A stretch of 64,000 bases of DNA from positions 31,619,948-31,683,947 of the forward strand of contig CM044326.1 in the NCBI GenBank assembly GCA_024291935.2, given 5' to 3'. Positions 48,196-61,500 of the stretch are shown here, in pieces. A program made the translations under genes and the position numbers. Every line of letters begins with the position of its first letter. Position 1 is the first letter of the stretch. Below the pieces are notes generated by a model, which saw only the letters and a program-made list of their open reading frames with translations, had not been told where the DNA came from and searched no databases. The DNA is from Okapia johnstoni. Lineage: Eukaryota > Chordata > Mammalia > Artiodactyla > Giraffidae.

Positions 48196-49189
48196 AGGCA
48201 GGGCCAGTGACAGAAGATGAGCAGAGTGCCCTGGGATGGGAAAGCGGGGCAGCAGGGACCTCGGGTCACTTGACAAGGCCCATGCGGAGCAGAGCACGGA
48301 CCGCTGGGGAAGCAGGGGCTCTGCCCAGGGGTTCAGGCTACGCATGTCACCGGGGTCAGGGAAGGCGTGCTGGGGAGGGGCAAGGAGAGGGCCCCATGTC
48401 CGGACACCCTTGGTTTTTGTGAGTTACAAAACAAGAGACATTTCAGAAACTCCGGGAAACCTGGCTTTGCAGACGTTTTTATACACAGGCCCGTGGGACG
48501 TTTCCACTGACACGAACGGGAGTGGTTAACCCTCCCCAGGGGCGAGGGGAGGCCAGTCTGTCCAGCCCTCCCCAAGTCACTCGCAGCAAGGAGGAGACTG
48601 AGGGTCCCCCGAGACCCCCCAAACCTGGCCAGCACGCGCGCCCAGTCCCAGCGCACTCTCGGCCCATCCGCTTCCGAGCCTGGGCTCTGAGCGTCGGGGC
48701 AGTGGGGGCTGCAGCGGGCACAAAGCCACAGTTCTCCCTAGAAGACCAGCCGCCCCATGTCCTGAGTGTGAGCACCAGGCAAACACAAGAGCCTGCGGCC
48801 CAGCCGCCCAGGGGCATGGGCGTGCCCACGGATCAGGCTGGGCACCTCCTTTAGACCAAGTTCCCTGAGCCTGGGCTGCATTCGACTGAGGGAGACAAGG
48901 AGGGGGCGGGGTCTGGGCGGAGCTCTGCAGGATCCGCGGGCCCAGGCAGGCGAGGGGTGAAGGAAAGAAACTCCCTCGGGGGGCTCAGCAGGCCTGGGGG
49001 TCTAGAGGCTGCTTCCACCCTGAGCAGGACCCCACGGAGACGGGCCGGAGCCCCGCCCAGGGTGCCCACTGGGCGGCAGCGAGGCTCCACGCGGGTGAGC
49101 CCCCGGTGTCTGCTTCCAGCGTTTCCTCACAGTGAAGAGTGTACGCGTTGCAGCTGTGTGCGGAAAACGTCTGTCAACGCCCACCTCTC
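48196..49189 (-). other. PACS2 intron 1, GC-rich unique
   Basis: Nothing recognised. Confidence 0.5.
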
Positions 49190-49500
49190 TCTCTATTGTG
49201 CTAAAACGTATGTAATGTGAAATTTACCACCTTCAAGTGACCGGCCCCGCTGCTTCAGGCACGTGCACAGCGATGCCCCCATCACCGCCCTGCGCCTCCT
49301 TCCATTTGTGAGACTGAAACCCCGTCCCCACTCCACACTCGCTCCCCGCCCCCCAGCACCCCCATTCTGCTTCCGGTCTACAAATCCGACTGCGCTAAGG
49401 ACCTCGAGAGGGCCGCACACAACCGGCCTCCGTGACTGGCCCATGTCACTCAGCACAGTCACCCATGCTGTGGCTTCTATCAGGTTTGCGTTCCTTTTCA
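49190..49500 (+). mobile_element. Ancient L1-type repeat remnant, family uncertain
   Basis: Contains AATGTGAAATTTACCACCTTC, CCCCATCACCGCCCTGCGCC and TGACTGGCCCATGTCACTCA, a degraded form of a common mammalian LINE-derived repeat. It is followed by a duplicated 35-nt GGCCGGGTCACTGTCAGC... segment at 49502-49573. Confidence 0.5.
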
Positions 49501-49573
49501 AGGCCGGGTCACTGTCAGCTTGTGGACTGAGCACGTGGCCGGGTCACTGTCAGCTCGTGGACTGAGCGCGTGG

Positions 49574-50811
49574 CGTCTTTGCTCGTCCCTTCACACAGCA
49601 ACACACCCTGGGCGGCTGTCAGGTCTCAGCTCCTGTGACCTGTGCTGCGAGGAACCCAGGGAGGGAGCACTTGAGAACACACTGCTTTCAGTTCCCCCAG
49701 GACCTTCACTCCAACGTGGGACAGAGGGGCTGGGGGCCGTTCTGCCCACCAATTTCCACAGGAGATGTACCTTGACCCAGGCCAAGGAAAGCGCCTGACG
49801 CACCCAGGTCCCTGGAGGACAGGGGCCAGGCGCCCAACCCAGGGGCTGCCCTGCTCCTTGGGACACTGACCCTTCCTGAGATCGGAAACGCGGACATTAC
49901 CGCGAGCAGAAACGGATGATGGCCATGAGACGCGGTGCAATGCTGACAGTGGACAAAGGACTGATGTCCCGGCACAAAGGCGCCCACAGAGGAGCCACCG
50001 GGGGACAATCGGCCCACAGAGGAGGGCAACGGCGCCCAGGCGGCTCTAGGGGGGCGGGGCCCCCGCCCGCAGCACCCCGCCTCCAGGGCCAGCTGGGCCC
50101 GCGCTCGCTGCCCTGCCCGCTGCCCTGGTGTTCAGGCAGAAAAGCTGGAGCTCCACAGAAAGTGACGAGAGCTCAGCAGACAACCCCCAGCCACCAGGGA
50201 CCCCTCCCAGTGGGATTTGGGGGCGACCTGGTGGAGAGCAAGCTGGGGTGTCACGACGCTAAGTAAGGAGGCGCTGCCCACTAGCGAGGGGCTGTCTCCC
50301 AAGGCTCCCGCCCCACACCCAAGCCCGGTACCCTGTCCGCCTGCCTGCCTGGTCTCCTTGGGTCCAGAACTGTCCTGGTACCCTCGTTACACTCTCTCTG
50401 CTGCAGTCAAACACTCACGATGTGCAATCGGCCAGGTTAACCACATCCAGGGGCACAAGCCAGTGGCACGCAGCACGCTCCCGGTGCTGAGCAACCATCG
50501 CCTCTAATTCCAGGACTGCATCATCAGCCCAGGGTCCCTGCCCTTCCCCACCACCCCGACTGCGCAGTGGCGGCAGGTGTCTCCTGGTGGCCGTACCTGG
50601 TCTGACGTTCTGTACCAGGGGTCTCACAAGTGGCCTTAGGGGCCAGCTCCTCCGCCGGGCAGCACGCCCTGCATTCACCCACCTGGCAGGTGTCAGGACA
50701 GCACTTGGCCGTCTGGGCAGCCTCCATGAACACATGTGTGCAAGAGTGGCTCCAGCCTAGTTCCTCCTCTCAAAGAAGGATCTGCTGGCCACGTGGGGAC
50801 GCTGCATCAGG
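49574..50811 (-). other. PACS2 intron 1, unique
   Basis: No repeat or exon was recognised. Confidence 0.5.
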
Positions 50812-50900
50812 CCTTTTTTTAGTTTTTGGCTGAGCTGGGTCTTCACTGCAGAGTGTGCGCTCCATAGCTGCAGAGCGCACGCTTAGTTGTCCCGTGGCAT
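50812..50900 (-). mobile_element. CHR-type SINE, first half (split element)
   Basis: TTTTTTTAGTTTTTGGCTGAG followed by GGGTCTTCACTGCAGAGTG is the 3' part of a reverse CHR SINE. The rest (GATTCTTAACCACTGGACC) reappears at 51290-51310 after a BovB fragment. Confidence 0.75.
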
Positions 50901-50902
50901 CC

Positions 50903-51245
50903 ACTGTTCAGTCGCTCAGTCAGGTCTGACTCTTGTGATTCCATGGACTGCAGCACGCCAGGCTTCCCTGTCCTTCACTGTCTCCTAGAATTTCCTCACA
51001 TTCATGTCCATGTCCATCGAGTCAGTGATGCCATCCAACCATCTCATCCTCTGTCGTCCCCTTCTCCTCATGCCCTCAATCTTTCCCAGCATCACGGTCT
51101 TTTCAAATGAGTCAGTTCTTCTCATCAAGTGGCCAAAGTATTGAAGCTTCAGCATCAGTCCTTCCAATGAATATTCAGGGTTGATTTCCTTTAGGATGGA
51201 CTGGCTGGGTCTCCTTGCAGTCCAAGGGACTCTCCAGAGTCTTCA
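50903..51245 (-). mobile_element. BovB 3' fragment inserted in a SINE
   Basis: The reverse complement encodes the BovB C-terminal pattern with [17 protein letters not shown] and [10 protein letters not shown]. It is 5' truncated and lies between two halves of a CHR SINE. Confidence 0.93.
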
Positions 51246-51283
51246 CAGGCTGGGAGGAGGAGGAGCTCTCGTGACTCATGCTC

Positions 51284-51312
51284 TGGAAGGTAGATTCTTA
51301 ACCACTGGACCC
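51284..51312 (-). mobile_element. CHR-type SINE, second half
   Basis: GGTAGATTCTTAACCACTGG matches the internal CHR region that should follow 50900. Confidence 0.6.
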
Positions 51313-52964
51313 TGCATCAGGCTCTGAAAGGCTGCAGGCTGTCTCCCAGAGAGGCTGCCCCACCTCGTCCTTCCAAAGCAGCGCTCGGCTTTGGCGCAGG
51401 GCAGACTATGTGGGTCCTGAGGGCTGGCGAGTCCAGCCCCCACAGCCCACGTGCAGCCCATGAAGGACAAGGACAGTGCTTCCTGGGCTTCCGAGAAATG
51501 CTGGTGCCGGGCTGGCCTCCCAGGAGGACTCGGCCTCTCCCGTTTCCTCCAGGCACCCAGACAACAGCAGTTAAACCACAGCCACCTGGGGGGCTACCTC
51601 TGTGGCCCCAAATGGACTGACTGTGCGTTGGTGGGAGAGAAAACTAAAGGGCCTTTTGTCCCCAGGGGCTGAGCCTGTCTGCACCGTTGCTGTCTGCCCC
51701 AGTGGGAGCTGGGGCCTCGCGGCGGCTGGTGGACCCCAGGCCTGGCCTGAGCCCCGGGGATGGGCCAGCCAGGGGCAGGACAGGGTAGGGCGGGGCAGAC
51801 CCACAGGCAGCGCCCTGGGGGCTCAGGCTGCAGGCGCACAAAGCTCGGCCAGGGCAGCTGGGGTGCCGTGGGTGCCCCCAGGCGCTCGCTTTCAGGACAG
51901 TCCGGGGCGGGGCTGGGCCGGGAGGCTCAGGCAGTGTCCAGCTCCCTCCACACCAAGCACCAAGCAGCCGGAGGCGGCTGCAAGCTCCAGCCGGCCCAGG
52001 TCAGCTGTCTCCAGTGTCCAGGCCTTAGAACGCGGCTGCTTCCTGCTAATCAGGAGAGGTCAGAGGTGCCTTCTGTGCTTCCCTGCCGGCTGGTGTCGGG
52101 CTGGGACGGCCCTGCAGGAAGTGAGGGGCAGGCCGGTGCCCTGGCAGGGGCCACCGTGAGCCCCGCTTCCTGACGCAGCACAGGCTGCCCCCACGGGGGC
52201 CGGGGCACCGGGCGGTGGGCGTAAAGTCAGAGGCCAGCACGGCCATGCACAGGAGGAGCTTGTTGTGGGGTGACAGCCCAGACAGGCATGGGTGCCCAGA
52301 GACAGCACCCACGTCCCCAGCAGGGAGGCCCCCGAGGGGCCAGGCAGACACCGGAACGCCGTCTCAACACAGGCTCTGCGCCCAGCGAGGGACAAGGCCG
52401 TCGGGACCTCTCCTCAGGCCATGATGAGCAGAGGCCCAGGCGTGAGGGCTTCCCTCACCAGCCGCCACAGGGGACCCCACGCCGTCCTGGCCGTGAGAGC
52501 GAAGGGGCCGTGGCAGGAAGAGCCCGCGCCCAGCACGCCCCTCCAGGCGAGGGGCTTTACTCGGTGGGACGGCACAGTCAGCAAGGGAGATGGGGCGCGG
52601 AGGCCAGCCGGGCGCCTCAGAGCACCTCAGGGCCGGAGCAGCGGGCCACTCGGCCCCCTCCAGGCAGGAAGCTGCACCAGGTGACTCACGTTGGCTGAAG
52701 CCAACAGCCGCCTCCAACTTGGTGCTCAGAACCTGCCCGTCTCGTAGCCGAGCCGGGACCTCGCACAGCAGGGCGGGGGGGAGGGGGGTGCCGCGTCCCA
52801 GCCCCGTCAGTGTCCGCTTCCCCAAGGGGTCAGAGAGACGGCCCTGGGCTTCCCCGCCATCCAGGCATGTCCCAGGCCACCCCAGCGGGGAGCCACAGCC
52901 AGCTCTAGGGACCCCGAGTCCAGGCTGCACAGTCCTCAGTGAGACCGCGAAGGTCCAGGCCGCG
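51313..52964 (-). other. PACS2 intron 1, GC-rich unique
   Basis: No exon or repeat was recognised. The 3' side leads into the large satellite. Confidence 0.5.
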
Positions 52965-54370
52965 TGTGCAGACGACCAGCCCCTGCGGACCCCGCCTCAG
53001 GACCCTCGCCTCAGGGCCCCGCCTCCCGCCTCAGGGCCCCGCCTCCCGCCTCAGGGCCCCCGGCCTCAGGACCCCGGCCTCAGGGCCCCCCCGCCTCAGG
53101 ACCCCGGCCTCAGGACCCCAGCCTCCCGCCTCAGGGCCCCGCCTCAGGGCCCCGCCTCCCGTCTCAGGACCCCGGCCTCAGGACCCCAGCCTCATGGCCC
53201 CGCCTCCCGCCTCAGGGTCCCCCTCCCGCCTCAGGACCCCGGCCTCATGGCCCCGCCTCCCGCCTCAGGGCCCCCGCCTCAGCCCCCACCCTCCCCCAGC
53301 CTCAGGGCCCCGGCCTCAGGACCCCAGGGCCTCAGGGCCCCGCCTCCCGCCTCAGGACTCCCCCGCCTCATGGGCCCCCCGCCTCAGGGCCCCGCCTCCC
53401 GTCTCAGGACCCCGGCCTCAGGACCCCAGCCTCATGGCCCCGCCTCCCGCCTCAGGGCCCCCGCCTCAGGGCCCCCGCCTCAGGACCCCGGCCTCAGGAC
53501 CCCCGCCTCATGGCCCCGCCTCCCGCCTCAGGGTCCCCGCCTCAGGGCCCCGCCTCCCGCCTCAGGACCCCGGCCTCATGGCCCCCCGCCTCCCGCCTCA
53601 GGGCCCCGCCTCCCGCCTCAGGACCCCACCCTCAGGACCCCAGCTCATGGCCCCGCCTCCCGCCTCAGGGTCCCCGCCTCAGGGCCCCGCTCCCGCCTCA
53701 GGACCCCGGCCTCATGGCCCCGCCTCCCGCCTCAGGGCCCCGCGCCTCAGGGCCCCGCCTCCCACCTCAGGGCCCCGCCTCCCGCCTCAGGAACCCGGCC
53801 TCAGGGCCCCGCCTCCCACCTCAGGGCCCCGCCTCCCGCCTCAGGAACCCCGCCTCAGGGCCCCGCCTCCCGCCTCAGGGCCCCGCCTCCCGCCTCAGGA
53901 CCCCGGCCTCAGGACCCTGGCCTCATGGCCCCGCCTCCCGCCTCAGGGCCCCCGCCTCAGGGCCCCCCTCCCGCCTCAGGGCCCCGCCTCCCGCCTCAGG
54001 GCCCCGCCTCCCGCCTCAGGACCCCCGCCTCAGGGCCCCGCCTCCCGCCTCAGGGCCCCGGCCTCAGGGCCCCGCCTCCCGCCTCAGGACCCCCCGCCTC
54101 AGGGCCCCGCCTCCCGCCTCAGGACCCCAGCCTCAGGGCCCCCGCCTCAGGGCCCCGCCTCCCGCCTCAGGGCCCCGGCCTCAGGGCCCCGCCTCCCGCC
54201 TCAGGGCCCCGGCCTCAGGACCCCGCCTCCCGCCTCAGGGCCCCGCCTCCCGCCTCAGGGCCCCGCCTCAGGGCCCCGCCTCCCGCCTCAGGGCCCCGCC
54301 TCAGGGCCCCGGCCTCAGGACCCCCGCCTCCCGGCCCCGCCTCCCGCCTCAGGACCCCGCCTCAGGCCGG
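52965..54370 (+). repeat. 1.4 kb GC-rich satellite, CCTCAGGGCCCCGCCTCCCG type
   Basis: Higher-order array of 10-13 nt submotifs: CCTCAGGGCCCCG, CCTCCCG, CCTCAGGACCCCGG and CCTCATGGCCCCG. It has no TAA, TAG or TGA in any plus frame, so all three plus frames stay open for 490-765 codons with Pro/Ala/Ser/Gly/Arg composition. I treat these as artefacts, not genes. Confidence 0.97.
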
Positions 54371-54862
54371 CTCCCCAGAGGGGAGACCCTGCCCTGCTGG
54401 CTGTGGGGCGTGGTGTCTGGGGTGGTCTGGTGGCTCCACGTCAGATGAGAAAGGGTCCTGGAGCCAGAGGGCAGTGGAGGGGGCGCGGGCCTCTCTGACG
54501 TCTCACAGAAGCTGGTCCTCACACCCGGCAGGCGCGGGTCCAGGCTGGGGGCACACAGCCCGGCCCTCCCTGCACACACCACTGCGGACCCCTGCCCAGC
54601 GGCTCCAGGTGCCCCTAGGACACGGGCACAGCGGGGCTGCAGACTCTGGGTCCCCCCAAACCCACGTGTTGAAGCCTTACCCCTGCGTGACGCTGTCAGG
54701 AGGAGGGACTTCTGGGGATGATGAGGGCAGAGGGTGGGGCCCTGGTGAAGGGGGTCAGCGCCCTTGTAGAGGGACCGCAGGGGGCTCCCTCGAGTCACAC
54801 CGTGAGGTCACAACAGAGAGACACACTGTGAACCAACCTCCTGGTGCCGTGGTCTTGGGCCT
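54371..54862 (-). other. PACS2 intron 1, spacer between two repeats
   Basis: Unique GC-rich sequence. Confidence 0.5.
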
Positions 54863-55018
54863 CCAGCCCCCAGAGCCTGAGAACTAGAGGCCTGGGGTCC
54901 AAGCCCCCAGAGCCTGAGAACTAGGGGCCTGGGGCCCAAGCCCCCAGAGCCCTGAGAACTAGGGGCCTGGGGTCCAAGCCCCCAGAGCCTGAGAACTAGG
55001 GGCTTGGGGTCCAAGCCG
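54863..55018 (+). repeat. Minisatellite, 36-37 nt unit
   Basis: Four copies of a unit with CCCAGAGCCTGAGAACTAGG and GGCCTGGGGTCCAAG. Confidence 0.95.
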
Positions 55019-58000
55019 CACGTCAGGGTGCTTTGCTGAGCTGACGGTGGCCACGGGGCCGTGAGCCTTCTGGGAGGACTTCCCGTCTGCCCCAAGCAGG
55101 CAGGTGCGCCCAGGACTGAACTCACTCAGGAGTCAAGACCCTGGCTTGGTGGGGGCAGGGGCGGGGGGTGGTCACAGGGCTGTTGTCCAGCAGGACACTG
55201 AGCCCGGAACCCACGCCCAGGGCTCCTCTACCCACACCTCCCCCCACCTGTGCCCTGAGGCTCCTGCTAAGACGCCTCCCCCAGGGAGCCCAGGAGGCCC
55301 TGGGGGCCCAACAGTCCCCCACCCGAGAGCTGGGCGCAGCATCCAGTGGGCCCCCCGCAGCCGCCCAGGGGAGTCGGCACAGCCAGGGCTTCCATTCAGG
55401 GGCTCCCCTGGGCCCTGGGGGTGCCCACCTGGCCCTCGCAGGCAGGGCTGGCCCTGGACACCGCAGGGTGCGGCTCCATCCAGGAAGGGGACTGGAGGCA
55501 GAGGAGGAAGCAGGGCATCCAAGCGGCCCTCAGACGAGAGCTCCTCCGACAGGAGCTGGGCAGAGACCGGGTCCCAAGGAGGAGGAAGCAACACCCTGAC
55601 AGCAAACCGGCAGACAGCCAGACTCAGGAAAGGCACTTCCCAGCAACCAGAGAACACACACGGCCCGCGGGGGAGCCACTGGTAAGCGGCTCATCACAAA
55701 CGCGTCAGAACCACAAACGCCTCAGAACCGCCAGAGGCGGGCAGACAGAGCCCCAGGGGCCCCCGACCCGGGTGCGAGGCCAGAGCCACAGTCACCTGGG
55801 GTGGGGGGCCTGTGGAGGCCGATCCCTCTGTGAGGAGGGGTCTGGGACCAGGGCCGGGGGGGCAGGGTCCCACGCTGTAAGGTCCCCACGTGCTCGGAAG
55901 GGACCAGCTGGAGAGGAGGGGCGCTGTGGGCCCCCGCCCTGCGGCTAACGGGAGAGTGGGAGGCAGGCGGGGGGCGGCCTGTCCCTGCCGTGACCTGAGC
56001 TGGAGTGACGCCCACGCAGTGGGCCCAGGGCCCCACAGACGGTCCACACTGCCCCGCCTTGCCTGACCCCAGGAGGTGCCGCGCCTGCACCTCCGCTCAG
56101 ACCCCCAGCACCGGACCCGTCGTCAGCCCGTGTGCCCTCCTCAGGCCCCTCCTGGGGCTCCCACTCACCCGGACTCCGCACCTGAGACACTGGGCAAGGC
56201 CCTGGCACCCACAGGCCTTCCAGGTCTGAGACACAGACACCCAGCCCCCAGGTTTCCTGGGTCCCCCCTCCTGCCTGGACCGACACCTCACACCCCCAGC
56301 CTCGCTGCATCACTGCTGGGAAGCAGGGCCACCCGAGGAGAGGTCCCCAGGCCCCCTCACGGCACTCCCCCCCAGGGCCCCCATCATGGCACCCCGTCCC
56401 CTCACTGTCCCCCCTAGGGCCCCCATCACAGCACTCTCCCCCCCGCTCCCTCCGCCTCACCAGCCCTCCTGGAACCATGGCTGCGGCCCTGTCGTGCGGC
56501 ACAATCTACCCTCTGGCCCCTGCAGGTCCCGGCGCCCAGGCCCCCTTCTCAGCCACACGCTGCCCTCTGTCTGGGAGGGGCACGGCCTACCAGGGCTGAA
56601 GCCAGGCAAGAGCAGGGTCACTGAGGGGGGCCACCCCAGGCTTGGCCACTTCTCAACCCAGAGCCAGGGTCAGCCCAGGGCCCGCGCTCGCCTGGCATGA
56701 AGCCACCACCGTTATCTGCTCGTGGGGCCCACTTCACGGCCCGTCCCCCTCAGAGGGACCCCGGGGTGCGGGGCAGGGGCCCAGCCAGGGCGCTTTCACC
56801 CCAAGTTCCCTTGTCCAACCGAAGAGACCCCCGCCCTGCTCCATGAGCCCGCAGTCTCCCCTGAGACAGGGCGCCAGGTGCGCCGGCTCCCAGGAAATGA
56901 CGCAGAGAATGCACCGCGGACCTGCAGGCTCACTCTCAACGAGCACAGGCCTCGCTGGTCACCTGGGCCGCAGGTGTGAGGAGGAGCTGCAGGGGCATGT
57001 TGCTGGCCCACCTGGACCTCACGCAGCCACCAAGAAGCCCTCGGGCTGAGCGCGGACTCTGTGGTGACCAGAAGGCTCTGGCCGCTCCTCTGCCCCACAG
57101 CGGTCCCCAGGGGGTGCCCAGGCCCTGGGGGTCTGCATCACAGAGGCCCAGCCGGAGGGGCCGCACACCCTGGACTCTGCTGGAGGCCCAGCATCCCTCC
57201 TGGACCACCAGCCAACCCGGTCCCAGGACGTCCAGACGCTGGGGGCAGACCTCAAACGTCGATGGAGTTGCCACGCCAGCCACAGGGGCGTGGAGGAGGA
57301 GAGGGTTGCGTTGGAGCCAGGGGGGCCCCACCAACCACGGCCCCTCCCAGAAGCCCGGCCGGCACCCCACCGCTCTGCAGCCTCACACAGGCCCAGCGCC
57401 ACGGCCGCCTGACAGGGGTGGGGCGAGGTCAGCCTGCAGAACCCCAGGCCAAGCCCTGGAGGAGCCCGCTGCACCGAGCCTCACTGAACCGTCACCACCG
57501 GGGCGGGAGGCGCCTGTATGCTCTGTCCCGGCTTCCCGAGGTCCCGGCCCGCGAGGCCCTGGGTCCCGCAAACCGGACACCCTCTCTCTGAGGTCAGTGC
57601 CGGGCACACTTGGGGATGCATCACTCCCTGAGGAAGACTCTGCCTTCGCTCTCCTCAAAGGTCTGACCGGACACGTCTCCTCTTTATTCCCAATGCAAAT
57701 AACCTAACGGGAAACCCCACTGGACCCCCCAAGGAGCTGTTTCCAGTAGGAAGGCCTGGCGGGCCGAAGCAGCCGCCCACCTGCCTGTGTGCGGCTCCAG
57801 AGCCTCCTCCACATGAGGACAGCGGCTCTGGCAGGGCGCCCTAGCCCCCAGCGACCGTCCCAAGCAGCGGCTGGTGTGGCCTCTGCAGATAGAACACTGG
57901 CTGTCCGCTGAGCCAGGCCCAAGGCCCTGGGGAGGGCAGCTGGCCTTCTCTCGGGGGAGCTGGTGCCCAGGAGGAAGCTGTGAAAGCGGACAGAGGTTAG

Positions 58001-61000
58001 GAAAAGCCTGACTCAGCGTGGGTTCCCTATGGACTCACTCCTCTGACCACAGAGGCGGGGGGAGGGTCCTCCCTCTGTGCCAACTTCTCCCCTAGAACGA
58101 CCTTCACCATCACCCCAAAGCTGGCACGACACTGCGGCTGTGATGACCCCAGCACGGCCCCGCAGGCTCAGCTGCAGCAGCCCCCCCGACTCAAGTCACT
58201 CACTCACAGACCCCTGAAGCCTCCCATGGCACCCCCACCCCGGGCAGGCCTTGGCCGGCAGTAACGGGCCCAGACACCTTCCTGCCGTCTCAGGCCATCA
58301 CCGCCGGACCCTCGGCCTTTCCCGAGCCCCGGCTCTGGGAAGCCACCCGGGGGCTCATTCTGAGAGGAGCCCCCGCATCCCCCCAGCTGCCAGACGAGCC
58401 CCGCCCCACCCTCACTCCTCTGGGGGTCCCATCTGGTGCGCGCCCTGGCACTGCGTGGACAAGCACAGTATTTGTAAACGCACTCCACACACAGCTCATC
58501 TCCCACCAGAGCCGGGGCGGCGGGAGGGCACACGGTTCAGGGTGGTAACTGTGGTTCTCCATTAACCTGCCAAAGCGTGACAGCCCTTAAATCATGTCGT
58601 AACCGGACGGAGCAGAACGTCTGGAGCCCAAGCTGAGGCCCTGGAATGCAAACTGTGACGGAAAAGCCCATCCTATCCCTTTGCATGCAAAGGCAGAAAG
58701 GTCTGGACTGGCCACCCCAACAGAAGACCTGGCACCATCGCCGCAAGGGCGGCTGCAGGCTCCAGTAAGGGACAGGGCCGAGGTCCCAGCTGGTGAGGGC
58801 CCACGGCTCCTCACTAAGGGCCTCCCTGTGGGGGCGTCACCCCTGTCCGGATGGGGACGCGTGCCCCACAGACAAAGCAGGCGGGGACAAAGGAGCCCAA
58901 CGCCAACAGGAGGCGACACGCGGCTATTCAGGTGGCTTGGGGCAGAGGCAGCCGGAACCCAGGCCACGGATGGTCACAGCCACGTCTGGGCCAAGAGCAG
59001 TGCCCCCGAGGGCACCCTCCCCACCCCCGCCTACAAAGCTCTGCCTTCGGGGGCAGCGACGCCCGAGCCCACATAGCTCTTCTCAAGCCTCATGCGCACA
59101 CAGGGCTGCCCATGCTAGGGGGCGATCACCCCACGGATGCTAGAAACAGAGCCACGTTGGGAGACCGGACACATGCGGCCGCTCAGCTGAGAGAGAGAGC
59201 AGGCGCGTCTGCCCGAGCAGAGGAGCCCAGGTCAGGCGCCTCACAACGCCTCCGGGCACCCCACTCTGTGCCAACCACTGGGGGCCCTCGCTGCTGGAGA
59301 CCTGAGCCCCTCCTGCAGACGTTGCCTGTCCTAGCCCCTCCGCCGCCTCCCCACGCCCCGTCAGTGGGACAAAGGTGCAGGCCACCAGGACCACCCCTCC
59401 TGAGAACAGAGCTGGGGGCTGCCCCGCAGCAGGGAGGCGTCGTGGCCTGGCTGGGAGAGGAGGGAAGGCCGGTGGGGCAGCGGGGACCAGCCAGCTGCCA
59501 CGGGCCCGACAGGAAAAAGGGCAGACACGCCCAGCGCACAGCGTCCCCATCTCCATGCAGGTCCAGGTGCCGCCAGGACCCAAGCTAGCCTGACCGTGCA
59601 GGAGACCCTGGGACTCGGCCTCGACCTCCACGGGGGAGAAAGACCAGGCCAGCAGAGCGGCTGCTGCGTGCCCACTGCGCTGAGGGCCTCCCCGAGGACA
59701 CACAGCCCTCGCCCCACGGGCACAGCAGCGGGCGGGGGCCACGTGCAGCACACTGAGCTTCACTAGAAACCCCGTCCCGCGGGCAGGGGGGTCCTCGCGA
59801 CGCGTCCCAGCCCTCTGCCAAGCCCCCCGGCCGGGGCCACGTCCAAGACCCCCCCCGGCCCCCGGTGGCAGGGGACTCAGCTTCCAGAGACACCCGCGCT
59901 ATTTTGGGGCCACTCTCAGCCACTGTCAAGCACCAGGCACAGGCGCTGGGAGGAGCCAGCAGCTCACACACTCACCGCCCTCCGTATCCTGGAGCCCAAA
60001 ATACCCAGCACCAGCAGGAACAACTGTGAGCCAGTTCCCACCGAGGCCGGAAGCCCAGGGGCCGGACTGGAATGTCTGACGGGACCAGGCCATGCCCGCA
60101 GGGGCCACGCCGGACAGGAGGGGTCTGCAGGGCAGTGGTGCCAGGACATGGCCTCAGAGGGCCCCTGTCCCGCTGCCCACCACCCGCCTGCCCAAGCACC
60201 CCTACCTCGGCGGCCACAGGTCACTCCGGCCACAGCAAGTGACGCTCAGGCTCCCGAGGGATCCCCAAGACCTGATCCAGATGCCTCTGTGTGCAAAGCC
60301 CCCAGACTCTCCAGACTGCTCTCTGGGGCAGCCCCCTGGCCCCACCCAACTGAACCGAGGCCCCCTCACCCACCCTCCTGGGGCAGGGAGCTGGGGGGAG
60401 GGGGAGCCGGGGTTGGTGCCCGGATCCTGGGAAGACAGGAAGAGCAGTGTGCCCATGAGCGGGGCCCACACAGCTGACTGCCTGTCACGAAGCGTCACAG
60501 GAGACGCCACCTGCCCCAAGCAGCCGCTTCCTTCCACACTCACCCTCAAAAGCAGGACTTCACAGCACTGAGCCCACCTTGCTACCTGCCAGGGGAGCAT
60601 CGCCCACCACCCAGGTGTGCACCAGGGCCTGGCACTGCCATCGTGGGGGCAGGAAAGGCAGTGACTGCAGCAAGGGGCCAGGCCTTCCCCTGAGACCCTC
60701 GTCTGCACGCCTAATGGCTGAGGTCAGATGCCCTGGTCTCTCCCTCAGAGCAGCTCACCTCGAGAGCCGCAAAAGCCCAGCCCACTCTCAACCCCGACAG
60801 GCCCTCCCCGCCCCACCCACATCCAACCCCCTCAGCCTCCAGCTAAACCCATGCCCGCCAAACAGATCCATAGCCTCCCCGGAACTCCAAACATGGCCTC
60901 GTGCTCAGCCACAGGCACCTGCCCAGTGCCACTCCACCACGGCTCTGCCCGCGGCAGGGACTGCCCATCCCACCCGCTCGCAGCCCTCCTGCAGGCTGGG

Positions 61001-61190
61001 GTGCCGTGCGGCACGGACACGTTTCCGCAGGGAGGAGGGCTGAGGACTGGCCGCTGAAACAGGGAGGAGCAGGGCCTGCCCGGCAGCCAGTCTGCGATGG
61101 CAGAGGAAAGGGCGACCACACATCCACCAGGTCCAGAGGCAAGGAAAGAGCCAGGAAGAGGAGAGCGCCTGAGGACCTCCCGGGGCTCGT
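55019..61190 (-). other. PACS2 intron 1, 6 kb with no interspersed repeat recognised
   Basis: GC-rich throughout. Many frames stay open by composition, but I see no domain, splice-bounded exon or transposon. I found no match to the expected N-terminal exon of PACS2. Confidence 0.5.
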
Positions 61191-61500
61191 AAGAACCACC
61201 CACCCAGAGCCCAGTGACCCCAACACAGGAAAACCACCCGCCCCAGAGCCCAATGACCCCAATTCATGAAAACCACCCGCCCCAGAGCCCAGAGCCCAGT
61301 GACCCCAATTCATGAGAACCACCTACCCCAGAGTCCCAGAGCCCAGTGACCCCAACTGCTGAGAACCACCCACCCAGAGCTCAGAGCCCAGTGACTCCAA
61401 CTCAGGAAAACCACCCAGCCAGAGCCCCAGAGCCCAGTGATCCCAACTCAGGAGAACCACCCACCCAGAGCTCAGAGCCCATGACCCCAACTCAGGCACA
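61191..61500 (+). repeat. Minisatellite, 37-48 nt unit
   Basis: About seven copies of GAACCACCCACCCAGAGCCC followed by AGTGACCCCAACTCAGG, with length variation between copies. Confidence 0.93.

Noticed and set aside
52590..54887. 765-codon plus-strand frame as a mucin-like or collagen-like gene
   Set aside because: Three overlapping plus frames are equally open, unit lengths are not multiples of three, and there is no signal peptide or splice context.
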